From Myxococcales bacterium (lineage in GTDB: Bacteria; Myxococcota; Polyangia; HGW-17; SLPX01), in contig SLPX01000085.1 in the NCBI GenBank assembly GCA_007131745.1, positions 1 through 6,709 of the forward strand: a DNA stretch of 6,709 nt, given 5' to 3'. A program made the position numbers and the translations under genes. How positions within the stretch are numbered: position 1 is the first letter of the stretch; every line of letters starts with the position of its first letter. Positions 6,590-6,709 of the stretch are shown here, in pieces. Below the pieces are notes generated by a model. That model saw only the letters and a program-made list of their open reading frames with translations. It did no database searches and had not been told where the DNA came from.

Positions 6590-6709
6590 CCCCCCATCTC
6601 ACAACAACATCACGGACAGGCGACTCGCTGGCCACCAGGACACGGAACAGGGAACCGCAGATTCCACCTTAAATCCGCCGTCCCGTGGTCGAAGATTGGG
6701 GTTAGGCGC
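6590..6709. other. Downstream 120 bp with no recognisable feature
   Basis: After the TAA at 6587-6589 there is no T-run, strong stem, ribosome binding site or convincing reading frame. A short CTGG-CCA-CCAG element near 6630 is too small to call a terminator. Confidence 0.5.

Overview
The window holds four protein-coding genes, all on the + strand, and one clearly regulatory-looking intergenic region. The base composition looks moderately GC-rich by eye (not counted). Two features suggest a Gram-negative from the Myxococcota/Bradymonadota/former-Deltaproteobacteria area. One is a cysteine-rich von Willebrand A (vWA) lipoprotein ending in a calcium-loop-like 'CNDGIDND...DPDC' motif. The other is a GldG plus DUF4340 ABC-accessory pair. 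This placement is an inference from protein style; there is no rRNA or other phylogenetic marker here.

Left part (1-4389): a probable operon of three genes. The first is cut by the left edge. It encodes a GldG-type ABC transporter auxiliary protein (PF09822-like), preceded by a Lys/Glu-rich linker built from three perfectly phased 27-bp repeats. Its reading frame is open back to base 1, so the protein starts outside the window and may be fused to a permease. The second gene (1782-3578) encodes a membrane-anchored DUF4340 protein. I read it as three successive copies of the DUF4340 fold, with acidic Pro/Glu-rich inserts. In many bacteria GldG and DUF4340 genes sit next to an ABC ATPase and an ABC-2 permease, so those are expected just upstream. 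The third gene (3607-4389), 28 bp further on, encodes a class I SAM-dependent methyltransferase of unknown substrate.

Middle (4390-4669): a 280-bp intergenic region with A- and T-tracts, a 13-bp imperfect hairpin (4514-4548) and three copies of the near-palindrome ATCCACGGAT (4557-4590). A strong Shine-Dalgarno sequence follows at its right end. This is probably the control region and leader of the next gene.

Right part (4670-6589): one long gene for a secreted, probably lipid-anchored vWA-domain protein with about 40 cysteines. The last 120 bases (6590-6709) show no gene, RNA or convincing terminator. I see no mobile element, CRISPR array, tRNA or rRNA. No clearly new system can be claimed. 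The points most worth checking are the tripled DUF4340 architecture, the repeat linker before GldG, and the hairpin plus decamer array.
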